A stretch of 64,000 bases of DNA from Apodemus sylvaticus (GCF_947179515.1 NC_067483.1:87769835-87833834), one strand, 5' to 3'. Shown: positions 43,371-53,745, numbered from the stretch's first letter. Translations and numbers: made by a program. The notes: a model not told the origin generated them from the sequence alone.

Positions 43371-44297
43371 TGACTCTTAGGAGACACATACTGAGGCTGT
43401 GGACTCTCTTTTTCTGATGTCATGCATAGCTACCCATTATACTTAACAAAAGATTCCTAGTTGGGTGGAAGGTTCGTGGGTAGATGTACTTTGGATAATG
43501 AATAGTGTGGGGCCTACAGTCTGGTTGTCTGTACAGGGGCTTGGGTTGCACTCTGTTTAGACTGCATGGAAGATGTATTACCTGTGGTTGGAGGAGGGAT
43601 AGGCCCCAGAGGATATAAGGAACAATGTAGGACCTTTGAGGTTTGCCCACTAAGCTTAAAAGCACTTGACTAGTCCAGTCTTATTGAATTTTCCTCCTCT
43701 CCTTGAAGGTCAAGGTAAAACTTAACTGCTGATTTTTTACCCCTGAAGAACATTCAAGAGATAGTGTCTCTGAGAACTCCATGACTTTCCCTACTTTTGA
43801 TATTTACTGAGACCCCCCTTTTCTAGTTAATACCAGGCATGTCTAGAAATGGCGTCAGATCTGATAAGCAGTTGAAGCGCTGGGCCATTCTCTGGCCCTC
43901 TAGATGCAAGCATCGGTACCTTGAGACATTCCCCCTGCCCACCCACCTCTAGGATTTCATCACAGGGCACGAAATGGTTTTGAAAGCTTACAGGCTCACA
44001 TGGGTCTCCCTGGGTTGTCTTCCCGTGCCCCGGTAAGTCCTGTGTGCCGGATGAGCCTTCGAGCTTGTTTGCTGAGCTGGGCAGGCTGTATCTTTCTTGC
44101 GGGAACTTGCCTTGTCAGTCTGGGGTTGGTTTCCTAGTGTCTCCTGTTGGCTTCTCCATCTTCTCCTCCCCCTCCCCCCTCCTTCCACAGCTTCACTCTC
44201 AGTAACTCCCCGCATTGCTCCTCACTACCCAGCCCAGCCTCTCTGCCGCCCCACTTTCCACACCCAGCCCTGTTCAGAAGGTAGAAACCTGCCTCTT
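43371..44297. other. Unique-looking stretch, nothing recognised
   Basis: No gene recognised. A pyrimidine-rich patch (ctcctccccctcccccctcc) lies near 44163. Confidence 0.5.
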
Positions 44298-44329
44298 GAA
44301 TAGGTCAAGGGTCCCAACTTGACCTATTC
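44298..44329. repeat. Perfect 12-bp inverted repeat
   Basis: Arms gaataggtcaag (44298-44309) and cttgacctattc (44318-44329) are exact reverse complements with an 8-nt spacer. They lie at the left edge of a DNA-transposon-like repeat. Confidence 0.95.
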
Positions 44330-44665
44330 CAAACATCCAATATCCAAAAACTGGGCACCGGCAGTACGGATACCACAGGAAGAAAGTTCCACCCCTGACC
44401 TCATGTGATGGATGATAATCCAAACAAGGTCTCGCTAAAAATGCCCTGTAAAGTCATCTCCAGGCTGTGCACACAAGGCATATGTGAAGCAAAAAATTAA
44501 TTTTGTGTTAAGACTTGAGGTCTATTTCTCAGATATATCATTATGTATATGCAAATATTCTAAAATCAGAAAACAAAAAAATAAATAAAAACATATGTCC
44601 CCAACATATGTCTGGGCCCAAGCATTTAGCACAAGGGACTCTCAATCTCGTGTAGTGTCTTCAGG
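44330..44665 (-). mobile_element. Tigger/mariner-type DNA transposon remnant
   Basis: aatatccaaaaactgggcac, cggataccacaggaagaaag, tgacctcatgtgatggatga, attatgtatatgcaaatatt and ccaagcatttagcacaagg then gactctcaatctcgt resemble a human-shared medium-reiteration DNA repeat. Its ends read cagGTTGAGTATCCC-like and its central block has atatgcaaatattccaaaa. I cannot fix the family name. There is no open frame. Confidence 0.65.
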
Positions 44666-45744
44666 TTTTTAACCAGTTAACCTGTGTGTTCATTTTATAA
44701 ACACTGAGCTAAACACCTGTTACATGCTAAACATTCCTGCTGGGCCAGATCTATGCCTGGTGGAGGTGGAGGTGTCGTTCTCAGTCAGATCTCAGAGCAG
44801 AGGCCGTGGGGAGGGAGGCCCTGGAGGGCTGGGCCATGGTGTCGTGGGCAGACCAGGGAGGGGTATGCCTGCCTCAGGACTTGCTGGGAGGATTCTGTGC
44901 CAAAGCTTATCTGTGGAGGCTCCGTGGGAGTGGGGAACATCGGGCTAGATGTTCATCGTTGAGTTGGACTTCAGTTGCTGCCTGTCGAAGGAACAAGGAT
45001 TCACAATTTGAAATCTGTGTTGTCAATGGCCAGAAAACCGGAGAAGACTCGGCAGGACTGGGAAATGGTGAGTGGGCCTTTGTTGCCAGCACCTGGGGTA
45101 GGGGTGTGGCCTAGCCAGCTGGCAGCGTGCTATAGAACAGGTACTGAGTGTTCAGGCCGGCACAGGCTAAATTTTGCGGCGAGGCATTCTGAGGCTGTTA
45201 AAATAGCCTGTGGACGACAAGAAGACATGTCAGACTTTGAAGGGAACATTAACAGATTTAAGCAACGCTGACATGAGGGTATGAACAATGGCGGTGAGGG
45301 GATGGGGGACACCAGGGTCAGTGGGACAGCACATGGCCCTGGATATCTAGACTTGTTTCCTACCTACAGGGCCTCCAGGAAGTCTTGGGGTGTCAGTGCT
45401 CGGCTTTCTGGTCTATAAGGTTTGTCACGATGACGGATACATCTCACAAAGGAGAACAGTGACAGTGTTTCATTTCCAAGGCCCTTCCCGTGATGTGGCT
45501 GGCTTTCCCAAGGGTGTTTTCTAATGCCCTCTACTATGGAAGGGAACACACATACATGCATATATACAGACAGACAGACATTTTTTAAAGGTGCAGGTTC
45601 TGATCCCCTCCCCCACGCAGAGAGAAGCATGCTCTTGGAACAGGAATGCAGGCAAGTCCGGGGAGCCTGCTTGCCTGCTGCTGCTTATAGACTAGTATTT
45701 CACTCCTGGAAGCCTCATGCCAGGCAAGCTGGCTGGTAAGGGTT
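44666..45744. other. 1.1-kb unique-looking stretch
   Basis: No transposon recognised. A splice-donor-like gtgagt lies at 45068-45073 after an open stretch, but there is no good upstream acceptor. cagacagacagaca occupies about 45569-45582. Confidence 0.5.
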
Positions 45745-45897
45745 TGGCAAAAGATGAGTCACACCAGTTAAGAACATTTGTTTCTCTTGCAGAGGACCCA
45801 TGTTCAATTCACAGCACCTACATGGTAACTCACAACCATTTATAACTGCCGTCTCAGGGGGTCCGATGCCCTCTTCTGGCATCCTTTTAAAACTAAG
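45745..45897 (+). mobile_element. B3-type SINE, 3' truncated
   Basis: A decayed head (gatgagtcacaccagttaag), ttgcagaggacccatgttca, cacctacatggtaactcac and ggtccgatgccctcttctgg. No A-rich tail remains. Confidence 0.75.
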
Positions 45898-47044
45898 GCG
45901 CTTGGGGAGATGAAGGCTATGCTGTGGACATAGATATCATAAAGGGGCTTGGTGGTTGACTTTTATGACTTTGGGTCCCCCTTCGTCCAGTCCTTGGGCA
46001 GGTGGCTTTGCCATTCTCTCAGATGAAGAAAAGACTGAGAGTGTGATGGGTTGCCAACTCAGGGTTAGAATCGGGGCTCTAACCAAAGTGCCTCAGCTAG
46101 CGTTTGGATTAGTTCTATATCTGAAAACCCTCCAAGTGCCACATTCACAGATGACACTTGACACAGCTGCCCAAAGGCCTTTGGATTGATCACAGGCAAG
46201 GCCCATGGCATGGTGGAGCAAGTGGGCTCTCCTTATACAGACATGGGTCCAAGTCTTGGTTCCCCTTTGATGAGCTGTGTCTTCCTTGCTTGTCTGCTTT
46301 CTCATTAGTGCATTTGACTCGTCTTAATCCTGCTTGCTTTTATAGACTTTAAAGGAGAAAGGAGAGATTTGGAAGGGTAGTAGTGGTGTTATGGTAGGTT
46401 GTTTTATTCCGGGCTGCTCAGAAACCACTGATGCTGGTTTGGTATTCCTTCCCTCTGCTGTCTGCCTCACATACGTGTCAGAGTCCCAGTATCTGTCTCG
46501 TCCACCCAGCTTCGCACAATCTGTAAGGAACATGTGACAGGTTGCCTGGCTAGCTGCTCCTCTGGGGCCTGGCTTCCCTCAGTGTCTCACAGGAGGGTGT
46601 GGGAAGAAGGTAGGCGTGAGGGCTGGGGCAGACAGACCTGTCTTCTGCAGAACCCTTTGCGATAGCATAATGTGTCAGCCGCCTACTGTGGGAGGTAGAA
46701 GTGAGACCAGATACAGCCACTCTCCTCGTAAACACACACCCTCTCCTGAGGTGGAATTTACAAGTGACCTCGTGTGGGGAACAGAAGTGAGGAGTCCTGG
46801 ATGCTTGGGTGGTGCCTGCCTGCTTCCACACTACTCTCAGTTTCTTTGGTTTTCACAATTGCTTCCAAGGAATAGGGATCTCTAAAGGGGGTCGTTCTGA
46901 GAGACTGTCAGCCGACAGCATCTTCTCTTCACATATTAAACACATAGAATTCTGTGGCCAATTTATTTGTTAACAGTCACAAGCAACATTTAGAGGACCT
47001 TGGATGGCTCAGGTAATGATTAGTATAGCTAATTCTTCCACCCT
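45898..47044. other. 1.1-kb unique-looking stretch
   Basis: No gene or transposon recognised. Confidence 0.5.
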
Positions 47045-47155
47045 GCAGAGGAAGTATTATTAATTACTGCCACGCCCATTGTACACATGACAAAACCAAG
47101 GCTCACAGCAGATAAGTGACTTGGCCCAAGTCACAGGGAGGGCAGGAGGTGTGGG
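47045..47155 (-). mobile_element. MIR SINE, antisense
   Basis: gtacacatgacaaaaccaag, gctcacagcagataagtgac and ttggcccaagtcacaggga match the reversed MIR core well. Confidence 0.85.
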
Positions 47156-47619
47156 GGCTTAGATGAAAATCCCCACCCCTCCCGTCTTGCTGTCACCTAG
47201 TTCACTGTGAATGCACACAGCTGCCCTGTTTCCAAGAACTAGACCTGCCTGCTGACTGACACTTGCGCATTCTTAGCCCTCTTGGACCATTGTGATTAAA
47301 CACTAGCCAGGTGGATCTGGCCTGCGCTGCATTTTGGAAAACCTTTGGAAGCTTTAATGAGTCTCAGTGCCAAACTACATTCTACGCTGCTTAGGTCCGA
47401 AACACGAAGAGAGGGACACGGGCGATAAGTCCCAAGTGACGCTGGTTGACGTGCAGCCAAGGTTAAGAACCACCTCACTGCCAACCTTGACTGTGCTTGC
47501 TCATGGAGATGGGAGCTCCCTGGTGCCCTTAAGGAAGCTGAGACGGCTTTCAGCCCGCCATCGCCAGCTGTTTACCGACACCATCTATTCTACATGCAAT
47601 ATCGAGCCCCAACATGGAC
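47156..47619. other. Unique-looking stretch, nothing recognised
   Basis: No gene or repeat recognised. Confidence 0.5.
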
Positions 47620-47641
47620 GTCTGTATTCTTGAATACAGAC
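47620..47641. repeat. 22-bp palindrome with 10-bp arms
   Basis: gtctgtattc and gaatacagac are exact reverse complements separated by tt. It sits just left of an antisense B1. Confidence 0.95.
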
Positions 47642-47659
47642 ATTTATTTCTTTGCTTGT

Positions 47660-47828
47660 TGGTTCTTTTTTTTTAGACAGTTCTCCCAGGACAGGCTCTG
47701 CTGTATCCAAAGAGCTTCAAGGCAATGGGGCAGCCTGGCCTCAAACTTATTATGTAGCTGAGGATAGTCTTGAGTTGCAACCACGCTGTTTCTGTCTCCT
47801 GGCTGCTAAGATTACAGGTGTGCGGCCC
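47660..47828 (-). mobile_element. Old B1-type SINE, antisense, with unrelated insert
   Basis: A T-rich start with ttttttttagacag, and from 47733 cctggcctcaaacttattat, gtagctgaggatagtcttga and gctaagattacaggtgtgc, which is reversed B1F/PB1-like. Positions 47685-47731 do not fit B1 and instead match 48995-49041. Confidence 0.7.
47685..47731 (+). repeat. Dispersed 47-bp duplication, copy 1
   Basis: cccagg, acaggctctgctgt, tccaaagagcttcaaggcaa and gggg correspond to 48995-49041, 1.31 kb to the right in the same orientation, with a few mismatches and one indel. Confidence 0.75.
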
Positions 47829-48035
47829 CCAAAGCCTCTAATAGGCACTTATTTAGGAGGGGAAGAGAGGACAACTGCCCACAAGTTGTAAATTATGTTC
47901 TTCAGGATGCCAAGCTGACCAGCAAATGGACCCGCTCACTTCCTCAGTGCATGATATAGCTGAAAAAGGAGAAGGCCCATCTGCCCATCTCCCAAATCTG
48001 TACCATGCAAAAATATGTAAACGTAATTTTTTTGA

Positions 48036-48174
48036 TTTTTATTTTTCCAGACAGGGTGTTTTGGCTGTCCTGAAACTAACTTTGTAGACCAGGTTGACCT
48101 GGAATTCAGAGATTTACCTGCTTTTGCCTCCCCGGTGCTAGGATTTAAAGCGTGTGCTACCACTGCCCAGTTGT
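48036..48174 (-). mobile_element. B1 SINE, antisense
   Basis: attttttttccag-like start (tttatttttccagacagggt), ggctgtcctgaaactaactt, gtagaccaggttgacctgga, cctccccggtgctaggattt and accactgcccag form a reversed B1 with scattered substitutions. Confidence 0.92.
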
Positions 48175-48994
48175 GAATGGATTTTTTTTTTTCTTTAGAG
48201 CTTATATTTAAAATTGGGATAAAATCTTTTACCTTGCTGAAGGTGCTTTTCTAAATGCTAAAAGCAGTTGTTGCATGCTGTCAGCCTGAGCTAGACTTGG
48301 GCTGTGGTTGTTTCCATTTCTCTGGCCCAGCTCAGGGAACGGGTGGCAGCCCTCTTGAGTAATGACAGGAATGGAATATATACCACAGTGTATTACTAAA
48401 CCCTTCTTTTCCCTTTCTTTTCCCCTTTTGAAGAATGGCAGTGTCTATAGGAGCAGATTTACAGTAAGAAAGTATCATCCCTTAGGGCAGAAGGCTGAGT
48501 CCCCAGGGACTGTGGTTCCCAGGCTAAGAGAAAGGAGACAGAGGTGTTTTCTCTGGGGTGGGGGAGGCTGCAGCAGTGTGTGGGGACTGTGTGCCCCAAG
48601 TACTGTTTACTGGCAAATCACTGGAGTTGACATAGTGAGAAGAGGCAATCTGAGCAAGGTGTTCAGCTAAATGTCCTCACAGGTGACACAGGTTGACACC
48701 CCAACCACTACCTCCCCCACAACGGTCTGCCTCCCCCCCTCCCCAGCCATCCCCACCACCACCCCACCCCGCCAAGTAGAGGTTCCAGCGATTCTCAAGG
48801 AGCTGGCAAACTTGAGGACTTGGCCTCAAATGCTGACCCCCTCCTTGTCTGGGGGACCTTTCCTCCTGCTTATCAAGGGGACCTTTCCCGACAATATAGA
48901 AGAACACAGCTGCACCCATGATTCCCAGGGACTGGGCGCCCTGGGCGGGCGTGGAGGTGTCTGGTATTCACACTGAATTTTCTCCCTTGCTTGG
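48175..48994. other. Unique-looking stretch with a C-rich patch
   Basis: No gene recognised. Positions 48698-48770 are C-rich (cctccccccctcccc and ccaccaccaccccacccc). A 183-codon minus-strand frame (48826-49377) has no recognisable domain. Confidence 0.5.
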
Positions 48995-49041
48995 CCCCAG
49001 GGACAGGCTCTGCTGTGTCCAGAGGCTTTAAGGCAAGTGGA
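48995..49041 (+). repeat. Dispersed 47-bp duplication, copy 2
   Basis: ccccaggg, acaggctctgctgtgtccag, ggctttaaggcaag and tggacag match 47685-47731. No SINE surrounds this copy. Confidence 0.75.
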
Positions 49042-49479
49042 CAGGGTAGGTCCTACAGTGGATAAATTCGCACAAATTAAATTGTGTCTGGGACCACAGA
49101 AACTCTGTTCAGTTCCTCTCTCTGACTTTGCATTGGCCTCAACTAAACTGAGTCGCAACTCTAAGCAAATTCCTTTCACAGCCGTCTGCCTCTGTGTACC
49201 TGCTGGGAAACATGCGCACTCTCTATTCCTCTTCCTCTCTACTGTGGAGCCGTTGATCTCCTTTTCCTTAAAGTTCCCAGATTGTGTAGCATTAATTCTC
49301 CTGGTCATAAAGGGACGAATTTCTGTCCCTTCTACTCGTGGCCACAGACATTCCCTACCTCCGACTTCTCCCTCCAAACTAAGTTATAGAGTCGGGGCTG
49401 CCTTTCAGGAAGGCAAACCGGTTTCAGGAAGGAAGCCTAGTGCTTTTTCAGGGTCTTAGAACTCAGGCTTCCCCTAACT

Positions 49480-49751
49480 CTGCTCCGCCCCACCCTCCTC
49501 GGTGATGCCCTCCCTCCTTCCGGCCCACCCCTTAGTTAGCTCCGCCCTTCTTTCCTAGCGCTGTGCCCCGCCTTCTGCCTCGCCTCTCACGCACTTGGCC
49601 CTTCCCCCCGGAGCCTGGCGTCATGGAAAGGCGGGGTGGAGCCATGTCCTGGACACCCTCTGCCCTCTCGCCCCACCCTCCTCAGGATGGGAAGTGCCAC
49701 CCTGGAGCGGTCCCTAGCGGCCTGAGGGCTTTGCTGACTCTGGGCTGCTAG
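49480..49751 (+). promoter_or_regulatory. GC-box cluster, candidate TATA-less promoter
   Basis: At least four Sp1-type boxes: ccgcccc (49485-49491), ccgccc (49542-49547), ccccgcc (49566-49572) and ggcgggg (49630-49636). A CRE-half-like ggcgtcatgg lies at 49618-49627. CpG content is raised over 49,480-49,720. No TATA box or recognisable first exon follows. A 42-codon frame opens at the ATG at 49623 in a good start context (G at -3 and +4). A promoter is plausible but unproven. Confidence 0.45.
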
Positions 49752-50851
49752 CCTCTGTGAACAGGTCAGACATCAGTAAGAGACTCTGGGTCCCTCTCAG
49801 ATTTTCTCTCTGACTGAGAATAAGGCCGTTTACTCTGGTGAAAGGGGTTTTAGTCAGACGCTTTCTTGGCTCTTGCCTATGAAATGCGATTTAGAACAGT
49901 AACATTAACCTCTTGGTTTTGTTGTTGTTTTTGTTGTTTTTGTTGTTTTGTTTTGTTTTGTTTTTTTTGAAACGTTCACATCTGTTGTGGGTTGAGACAA
50001 TGAAATAAAAATCCTTGCAGTCATTCCTCATGTATTGCTTGCTTTTTGTTACCATTCCTAAGCCATTTTAAGTATAGCCTTGAGTTACCTTGATAAGGAA
50101 AAATGTCCATCTCTTATCTCCCCCTCCCCCAAATACCAGTTAAAAGGGGAACTAGGACGTTAAAGATATTCCTCAGGGACCATTCTGTCCACAGCATCTC
50201 AAAGACCCCTGGTGTCTGCCTCTATGCGATTGATCAGTCTGTTTTCTGCATGGAGGCTGAGAACTGACATATTTGGTTTGGTGTTGTGAGACTCAGCACA
50301 CGGAAAGACAAGATTAGCTCCTCTCTAAATTCCAAGAGTGTAAAAGACCAGACTTAAAAGAGAAAAAAGGCACCGAAGGGATGAGGGCACCCAGGAGGAG
50401 GCTGGCATGTTAGGAGACAGTCTTCTTTAGAATCTGGATATGTTTTGATTTTCACAATGGCAAGATTGCAATCAAAGTGAACAACAGGAAAATGTCGAGA
50501 GGCAGTAAGTGCTGTTTTGGAAAGGAACCAAAGCTCTAATCCCTAGAGAAAGTGACTAGGGACTCCCACGGACAGCCTTTCCCATGCAGGCTTACCCTCA
50601 GAGTAATGCCTGCCTAGGGCTTGGCCCTGGGGATGCCCCTCTGCCTGCATCCTGGCTGCCTGCCCCTTTTCTCTAGCAGAGTTGTTGACACCTGTGAGCC
50701 CTTCTGGGGAGGCCTCACTCTACACACAGGAAACCACCTTCCTGGTAACTGAGTGGCTTAGAATGAGTCTCCTGTGAACAAACCCCACTAAAGCCTTAGC
50801 TCAGGTTTGTTTTGTTGTTTTTTGTTGTTGCTGTCTTACAAATCGGCAAAT
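49752..50851. other. 1.1-kb unique-looking stretch
   Basis: No gene or transposon recognised. A (TTG)n/(TTTTG)n tract occupies 49917-49970 and a shorter one 50806-50831. Confidence 0.5.
49917..49970. repeat. (TTG/TTTTG)n low-complexity tract
   Basis: Irregular TTG and TTTTG units ending in a T run. It may be a reversed retroposon tail, but no body is recognised to its right. Confidence 0.9.
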
Positions 50852-50972
50852 GGGGCCAGATTGGTGGCTCAGGCCTGTAAACCCAACACTTAGGAGGCTA
50901 AAGCAGGAGCTACACCGTACCTGTCACCTTTTGGGTGAGCCTGGGCTACAGAGTGAAACAGTTTCAAAAGCA
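50852..50972 (+). mobile_element. Old B1/PB1-type SINE, first part of a B1-ID composite
   Basis: ggggccagattggtggctca, ggcctgtaaacccaacactt, aggaggctaaagcaggagct and gggctacagagtgaaacag follow the B1 order with a diverged centre. An A-rich linker of about 35 bp joins it to an ID-like unit. Confidence 0.8.
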
Positions 50973-51006
50973 TAATACCAAATAACAACCAAAGCATACT
51001 TAAATG

Positions 51007-51092
51007 GAGCTGGACCTGGGTAGTGCAGCTCACTGGTAGAGAGCTTGCCCCAGCATGCATCAGTCCTTGGGTTGGATCCCTAGCACGTACCA
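51007..51092 (+). mobile_element. ID-like SINE, second part of a B1-ID composite
   Basis: gagctggacctgggtagtgc, agctcactggtagagagctt, gccccagcatgcatcagtcc and gggttggatccctagcac match an ID head. It follows the PB1 in the same orientation. Confidence 0.78.
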
Positions 51093-51194
51093 CCCACCAC
51101 CTACCACCCACACCGCAATCCCTGCCAGCCGAGTACTGAATTCACCCCTTCTTACCCAGACCAAGATCGGTTATGATAATGATGATGTGACCAT

Positions 51195-51375
51195 TTTGGT
51201 ATCATTTACTGCCAGACACTTTTCCTATTCGTTGTCAGTGTCCCAAGTTCATGTTACAGATATAGAAATCCACAAGGACAGGCACAGGTTGATTTGAAGT
51301 CACACGGGACTAGGAAAGGCACGGCCAGAATGAATGCTCAGCAGTGGTCTGGAGACCAGATTCCAGCCTCTCGCC
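51195..51375 (-). mobile_element. MIR SINE, antisense
   Basis: tgccagacacttttcctatt, tgttacagatatagaaatcc, and gaagtcacacgggactagga follow the reversed MIR order. Confidence 0.7.
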
Positions 51376-51747
51376 TGCTTTAGGCCACTTAGCTTCCGGC
51401 TAGCTCAACTGTTGCCCTAGGTTGGCAGCACCCTGTGAGAGGCCTGTAGCTCTCCGCAAGAGTCAGAGGTCGGTGTGTGTCTCCAAGCACTGAGTAGAAT
51501 AGTGCCCTTGATTCTGCTTTAGATGTGCCTGGTAGCTCACCTCTGTGGAATTTTATTTGACTTTCCCCAGACCACTCTGCCCTGGTTAGTAAATAAATAT
51601 CATTTATTTGTTGCTTCTTTTGCAAAGCCCCTCCATCTGAATACTCTTCATACTGTGGTTGGCATTTAGACAACTAGGACCAGTGGGCATGTTCCAGAGT
51701 TCAACACTTCTACCTAAATCTAGACTCTACTATTAACCAGAAATCTG
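51376..51747. other. Unique-looking stretch, nothing recognised
   Basis: No gene or repeat recognised. Confidence 0.5.
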
Positions 51748-51912
51748 TGTTGTTGTTGTTGTTTTGTTGGTGGTGTTTTTTTTTCTCTGTATGGCCCTGG
51801 ATGTCCTGGAACTCACTCCGTAGACCAGATTGGCCTCGAACTCAGAAATCTGCCTGCCTCTGCCTCCCAAGTGCTGGGATTAAAGGCATGCACCACCACT
51901 GCCCAGCTGAAA
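51748..51912 (-). mobile_element. B1 SINE, antisense, relatively young
   Basis: A TTG/T-rich reversed tail, then ctctgtatggccctggatgt, gtagaccagattggcctcga, actcagaaatctgcctgcct, ccaagtgctgggattaaagg and accaccactgcccagct. The cagaaatctgcc form corresponds to gatttctg in sense, as in Mus-type B1. It is one of the best-preserved B1 copies here. Confidence 0.95.
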
Positions 51913-51927
51913 TTTGTCTTTTAAAAA

Positions 51928-52150
51928 GAATTCATATATACATATACACACACATATGTATATATATACACACACACAAACACACAAAATGGTATATAAA
52001 AACAGATGTTACATAGGTGATATATGTATATACATATATATATACACACATAAATACAAATATATATACACATGTATATAAATATACATATATACAGATA
52101 TACACATGTATACTTACGTGTACATATATACACCTATACACACACACATA
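51928..52150. repeat. (TA/CA)n low-complexity tract
   Basis: Mixed tatata, cacaca and tacata sequence of about 220 bp, alternating purine and pyrimidine throughout. Frames read as Tyr/Ile/Cys-rich and are artefacts. Confidence 0.92.
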
Positions 52151-53044
52151 GAAGGAGAGAGGTGACAGTCCCCTGCCTCTCATCTTGACCCACTGAGTCA
52201 GCATCCGCCTTGCTTCTCCCATGGACGAGTTACTTAGGCCTGCCAAGATTACTTCTCATCTTTAGCACAAAGTTGTTTCCCTACTTTGAACAGGACTGAA
52301 AATGACTCATGGAACAGAACTATGTTAATGGCCACCATCCTTTGAAGGTGTAAGTGTACTGTGGCATTGGGGATATAGTACAGGACTACCATAAACTGTA
52401 TCTTTGTCATGGAATGGAGGAAGAGAGGGAGGGAGGAGAGGGGAGCATCTCCTTTTCTACACATTCTGTTTCTGTTTCTCTAGGCCTCTCCAGGCCTGTT
52501 GCAGCTCCACACCCAGAGACCTCAGGTGACTGAGCTGGGCCTAGCAGCCCAGGGTACACCTCGAGCCACATCCAGGGTGAACTTTGAAGTTTAGGTGTGT
52601 CTGAGGTTAGCAAGCTAAGAGGACGGCTGTTGGAAACCTCACCCTGCTCTCAGCTCTGTGGAGGAAGCCTCAGGAGGTTCTATCTGCTTCTTTCTCCTGT
52701 GCATGCACCTCCTCCTGCCTCCTTCCCCTTGACACAAAGGGCTGTCCCCAGCCCAGTGGCATCTTGCCTGGGTTGCTAATAATAGAGAAGGGCACATCTG
52801 CCAGCGGTAAAGCAGGAGATCTCCCTGCTCTGCTCTTTCACGCCAATCCTGGCACAGTCAAGCAGGCTGGGTTGGTAAATACCACTGAGAGTAGAATAAG
52901 TCTTTGTGTATCCTGGAAACTCTTTCTGCCCCCTTCCTGGGGGGTCAGAGCTTCAGAGAGAGGGTTGATGGGGATGTCTTTGTCCTTGAGATCTTGGCCA
53001 GTGTTTCAAGTAGCTCTAGGCTTTCAACTCGACACCAAGTTAGA
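52151..53044. other. Unique-looking stretch, nothing recognised
   Basis: No gene or transposon recognised. Frames of about 100-120 codons near 52764-53206 extend through an 8-bp tandem repeat without a recognisable domain. Confidence 0.5.
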
Positions 53045-53081
53045 GCTGGTGTGCTGGTGTGCTGGTGTGCTGGTGTGCTGG
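53045..53081. repeat. 8-bp tandem repeat (GCTGGTGT)n
   Basis: Four perfect units plus a partial fifth. Confidence 0.95.
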
Positions 53082-53351
53082 CGACCACAAACCCAGCTGC
53101 CGGAGTGGGGAGAGAGAAGGTTCTAGGAAATGACCTTTATGCTCATCTAAACAGCAGCGTGGTAAGGTTGCCCGTGTTCTTTTTCACGGCTCAAACCCCA
53201 AAATAAGTTAAAGGAGAAAGTGGGAAGTGTTCCATCTTCCCTGTTGTGTTTACAGCTGTCTGAATCAACAGCCTGTTTGTGCGAGTTGCTTGGAGAAGCT
53301 GATTTAGAAGTCAAGGCCACCTCTGGGCAGCTACCCTGGGCTCTCCACCCC

Positions 53352-53450
53352 ACCCCCTTTGGCTTTTCTGAGATGGAGTCTCCCTGTAGACCAAGCCAGC
53401 CTCTGTTCACCCCTTTCCTGGATCAGCCTTCTGAATGCTGAGATATAACC
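53352..53450 (-). mobile_element. Possible old 7SL-derived SINE, antisense
   Basis: ggcttttctgagatggagtc, tccctgtagaccaagccagc and ctgaatgctgagatataacc resemble a reversed B1/PB1 with heavy divergence. Confidence 0.5.
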
Positions 53451-53609
53451 TCAGCACCCCAAATTCCTTTTAAGTCAAAGTATGATATAAATCCTTTAAC
53501 AAATCAGAATAAAATACTCCCAGGTGTCTGGGCTCTTCTCAAGGCAATTATCTTGATCTCAGGAGCTTGAACTTGGAGTATATCTTGTGGTTTGTAAAAA
53601 CGCCTTCAC

Positions 53610-53745
53610 ATCTCATTTCTCACTTGGTTGCCATAACAACCTGGGATGGGGCAGGGCTTGTCTTGTTATCCCTGTTTTGCAGATGAGGAAGTCAAGGTTG
53701 TCAGAAAGTTAAGCTGCTTTTCTAAGTCACCACAGGAGCCAGAGT
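53610..53745 (-). mobile_element. MIR SINE, antisense
   Basis: gttatccctgttttgcagat, gaggaagtcaaggttgtcag and ctaagtcaccacaggagcc follow the reversed MIR core. Confidence 0.8.

Noticed and set aside
48826..49377. 183-codon minus-strand frame just left of the GC-box cluster
   Set aside because: It is not repeat-derived, but there is no recognisable motif or splice context. It overlaps a 140-codon frame on the opposite strand, which suggests low stop density and not selection.
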